Assembly (NCBI GenBank): GCA_038257655.1
Contig: JBBSJC010000410.1
Location: 1-7,582 of the forward strand
DNA from: DASUME01 sp038257655
GTDB taxonomy: Bacteria > Myxococcota_A > Polyangia > Polyangiales > DASUME01
Reading direction: 5' to 3'
Length of the DNA stretch: 7,582 bases
Both the position numbers and the translations under genes were made by a program. This document shows positions 5,456-7,582 of this stretch, piece by piece (positions within the stretch are counted from its first letter, which is position 1; each line of letters opens with the position of its first letter). The notes under the pieces were generated by a model. It saw only the letters and a list, made by a program, of their open reading frames with translations. It was not told where the DNA came from and searched no databases.

Positions 5456-5951
5456 TGCCCCGAGCCATGACGATCTTGCCGGTTCGCACCACCTCACGCA
5501 CGTCGTAGGTCTGTAGCAGCGACATGATGCTATCGAGCTTTTTGCTCTCGCCGTACACGCGCAACATCATGGTTTCTGGGCCGTAATCGACCACTTTGGC
5601 TTTGTAGTGCTCGACGATCTGTAAAAGCGGCGTGCGATGCTCGAGGGGCACCTCGACTTTGACGAGCGCGACCTCGGTCTCGACCATCTCTTGATTGGTG
5701 TGGTCCTCCGCCCGCACGACGTCGACTAGCTTCGCAAGCTGTTTGATGATCTGCTCGAACACGGCTTCATCGCCCGAGCACGTGATCGTCATGCGCGCGT
5801 AACCGGCTTCGGCCGTGGGGCTGACGACCAGGCTTTCGATGTTGTAGCCGCGGCGCGAAAACACCAGCGCTACGCGCACGAGCACGCCGGGCTTGTTGTT
5901 GACGTACAACGAAATCGTGTGGACGCCGCTCTCTTGCATTTCATCAGACAT
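5442..5951 (-). CDS. ilvN: Acetolactate synthase small (regulatory) subunit
   Basis: This 169-residue protein is the regulatory partner of the IlvB catalytic subunit in valine, leucine and isoleucine synthesis. It carries an N-terminal ACT domain (about 11-86: HTISLYVNNKPGVLVRV, then FSRRGYNIESL) and the usual C-terminal half (VKVEVPLEHR onward, ending near VREVVRTGKIVMARG). Aligned by eye to E. coli IlvH, Asn19, Gly22 and Asn37 match the valine-contacting Asn11, Gly14 and Asn29, so feedback inhibition by valine is likely retained. The length is that of IlvH/IlvN long forms. The ATG at 5951 follows the ilvB stop by 2 bases, which indicates one transcript and coupled translation. GGGAAG lies upstream inside ilvB, somewhat far. 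Its 3' end faces the FKBP gene. Some annotators would use ilvH. Very sure of family and role. Confidence 0.96.
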   Translation of the reverse strand: MSDEMQESGVHTISLYVNNKPGVLVRVALVFSRRGYNIESLVVSPTAEAGYARMTITCSGDEAVFEQIIKQLAKLVDVVRAEDHTNQEMVETEVALVKVEVPLEHRTPLLQIVEHYKAKVVDYGPETMMLRVYGESKKLDSIMSLLQTYDVREVVRTGKIVMARGTART

Positions 5952-5953
5952 GT

Positions 5954-7582
5954 TCAGGTGCTTCCCGTGGGCTTGGCGAGCTTGTGCTTCGGACGTTCGA
6001 TGATCATGTTCCTGAGCGGCGCGCCAGCGGGAATCATCGGAAAGACGTTGTCCTCCTTGACCACTTCCGCTTCCACGACGACCGGGCCATCGTTGTATTC
6101 GATCGCCTTTTTCAAGATGCGGTCGACATCCGCTGCGCGCTTGATGCGCAGACCTTTCACACCGTAAGCCTCGGCTAGCTTGACGAAGTCGGGGTTGCCC
6201 TCGAGATCCACGCCGGACAAGCGGTTGTCAAAGAACAGCTCCTGCCACTGGCGCACCATGCCGAGATAGTTGTTGTTGATGATCAGCACCTTGACCGGGA
6301 GCTTGTTCACGAATGCAGTCGCCAGCTCGCACAGCGTCATCTGAAAGCCGCCGTCGCCGACGACCGCCCAAACTTGTTTGCCAGGCAGCGCAAACTGCGC
6401 GCCTATCGCCGCTGGAAAGCCAAAGCCCATGGTGCCCGCGCCGCCGGAGCTGAGCCAATGCCGGTTTTTGCGCGTCCGGCAAAACTGCGCAGCCCACATC
6501 TGATGCTGGCCCACGTCCGTGGCGATCAGTGCTTCGCCCTTGGTCAGCGCGTCCAAGCGATCGAGCACGTGCTGGGCCTTCAGGCCGCCCTGCTTGTTGT
6601 ACTTGAGCGGGTATTGCTTGCGCCATTTGTCGCACTGCGTCACCCACTCATCGCTCTCGCAACGCTCGACGTAGGGAATCAAATCTTCGATCACACGCCG
6701 TGCATCGCCGCACAAGCTGATGTCTGGACGAATCACCTTGTTGAACTCGGCACGATCGATGTCGACATGGATCTTCATCGCGTCTTTGCAAAACTCGCTG
6801 ACCTTACCGGTGATGCGATCATCCCAGCGGGCGCCTATTGCCATGATCAGATCGCAGTCGATGATCGCCTTGTTCGCGTAGGCCGTACCGTGCATGCCGA
6901 GCATGCCGAGATGCAGCGGATGACGCTCGTCGACCGCTCCCTTACCGAGCAGCGTGTTCACGATCGGGGCGTTCAGCTTCTCTGCCAGCCGCAAAATCGC
7001 AGGGCCAGCGTCGGAAATCACCGAGCCGTGCCCCACGTACAGCACAGGCCTACGGGCGCGCCGCAAGAACTTCGCCGTCTGTTCGAGCTCCGCAGGCGAC
7101 ACCCCGCCCGGGATCTCATAGCCAGGCAGGCTGACCTCGTCGACGAACTCTGCCGTGCACGGACCCGCGGTCACATCCTTGGGCAAATCCACAAGTACCG
7201 GCCCAGGACGACCCGTGCGCGCGATGTAAAACGCCTCACGCATGATGCGCGGAATATCGGCCGCGTCTTTCACGAGGTAGCTGTGCTTCACCACCGGGTA
7301 GGTGATGCCCGTGACGTCCGCTTCTTGAAAGGCGTCCTTACCCAAGCTCTCGCGAATCGTCTGGCCGGTGAGCACCACCATCGGTACCGAATCCATCAAC
7401 GCCGTCAGCAGCCCGGTGACCGTGTTCGTGGCGCCAGGCCCCGAGGTCACGAGCACGACGCCCGGCTTGCCGGTCGCCCGCGCGTAACCGTCCGCCATAT
7501 GGGTCGCGCCTTGCTCGTGTCGAACCAGGATCAGCTTGATCTGAGAATCGACCAGCGCATCGAAGATAGGGATCGCCGCGCC
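5954..7582 (-). CDS. ilvB: Acetolactate synthase large (catalytic) subunit, 5' end outside window
   Basis: This thiamine-diphosphate enzyme joins two pyruvates to acetolactate, or pyruvate and 2-oxobutyrate to acetohydroxybutyrate, the first shared step of branched-chain amino acid synthesis. The reading frame is open to the window edge: codons above 7498 read GAAIPIFDALVDSQIKLILV then RHEQGATH, including the catalytic glutamate of RHEQGA (7514-7516). The Met at 7498 is therefore internal. About 542 residues are visible and probably 20-40 are missing. Other signs are TSGPGATN, IGARWDDRITG, and the ThDP/magnesium motif starting GDGG at about 6358 and ending at the NNN of VLIINNN, followed by YLGMVRQW of the active-site and herbicide-contact region. 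It is followed after 2 bases by ilvN. Other ThDP enzymes such as glyoxylate carboligase are unlikely given the RHEQGA glutamate and the ilvN partner. Confidence 0.97.
   Translation of the reverse strand, partial: GAAIPIFDALVDSQIKLILVRHEQGATHMADGYARATGKPGVVLVTSGPGATNTVTGLLTALMDSVPMVVLTGQTIRESLGKDAFQEADVTGITYPVVKHSYLVKDAADIPRIMREAFYIARTGRPGPVLVDLPKDVTAGPCTAEFVDEVSLPGYEIPGGVSPAELEQTAKFLRRARRPVLYVGHGSVISDAGPAILRLAEKLNAPIVNTLLGKGAVDERHPLHLGMLGMHGTAYANKAIIDCDLIMAIGARWDDRITGKVSEFCKDAMKIHVDIDRAEFNKVIRPDISLCGDARRVIEDLIPYVERCESDEWVTQCDKWRKQYPLKYNKQGGLKAQHVLDRLDALTKGEALIATDVGQHQMWAAQFCRTRKNRHWLSSGGAGTMGFGFPAAIGAQFALPGKQVWAVVGDGGFQMTLCELATAFVNKLPVKVLIINNNYLGMVRQWQELFFDNRLSGVDLEGNPDFVKLAEAYGVKGLRIKRAADVDRILKKAIEYNDGPVVVEAEVVKEDNVFPMIPAGAPLRNMIIERPKHKLAKPTGST

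Noticed and set aside
7496..7498. ATG at 7498 as the ilvB start
   Set aside because: Codons upstream to the window edge encode conserved acetolactate synthase sequence, including the catalytic RHEQGA glutamate, so this Met is internal.

Overview
The window is ordinary-looking, GC-rich bacterial chromosome with densely packed genes. The lipoprotein signal with a non-aspartate +2 residue points to a Gram-negative cell. The chained FKBP domains joined by DVAAAP linkers remind me of myxobacterial or deltaproteobacterial proteins, but this placement is an impression and no taxonomic marker is present. There are six genes, no RNA genes, no CRISPR array and no recognisable mobile element.

Left part (75-3941, minus strand): a four-gene operon in transcription order HMG-CoA-lyase-like protein, LeuC-like large subunit, LeuD-like small subunit, class III (CaiB/BaiF) CoA-transferase. 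All three junctions are 4-base stop/start overlaps (GTGA, ATGA, ATGA), so the four proteins are probably made together. The combination of hydro-lyase, CoA-transferase and acyl-CoA lyase reads as a short catabolic route: (de)hydrate a branched dicarboxylic acid, activate the hydroxy-acid with CoA, then split it retro-aldol fashion. Citramalate-like acids giving acetyl-CoA and pyruvate are the natural guess. The competing reading is leucine biosynthesis by LeuCD, which the nearby ilvBN genes make worth considering. Just past the operon end are two mutually exclusive hairpins and at least five copies of a 12-bp tandem repeat that runs off the window edge.

Middle (3942-5422): a 203-bp divergent spacer leads into a plus-strand gene for a lipoprotein carrying three complete FKBP-type prolyl isomerase domains. 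The domains are an internal duplication with a period of 375 then 372 bp.

Right part (5442-7582, minus strand): ilvB and ilvN, the large and small subunits of acetolactate synthase. They are separated by 2 bases and meet the FKBP gene tail to tail across 19 bp. The 5' end of ilvB lies outside the window. Acetolactate synthase consumes pyruvate, which would be one product of the proposed upstream pathway, but the FKBP gene on the opposite strand separates the two operons and no shared regulation is visible.

The most interesting items are the identity of the HMG-CoA-lyase/LeuCD/CoA-transferase pathway, active-site substitutions in the lyase, the triple-FKBP lipoprotein, and the 12-bp repeat at the edge.
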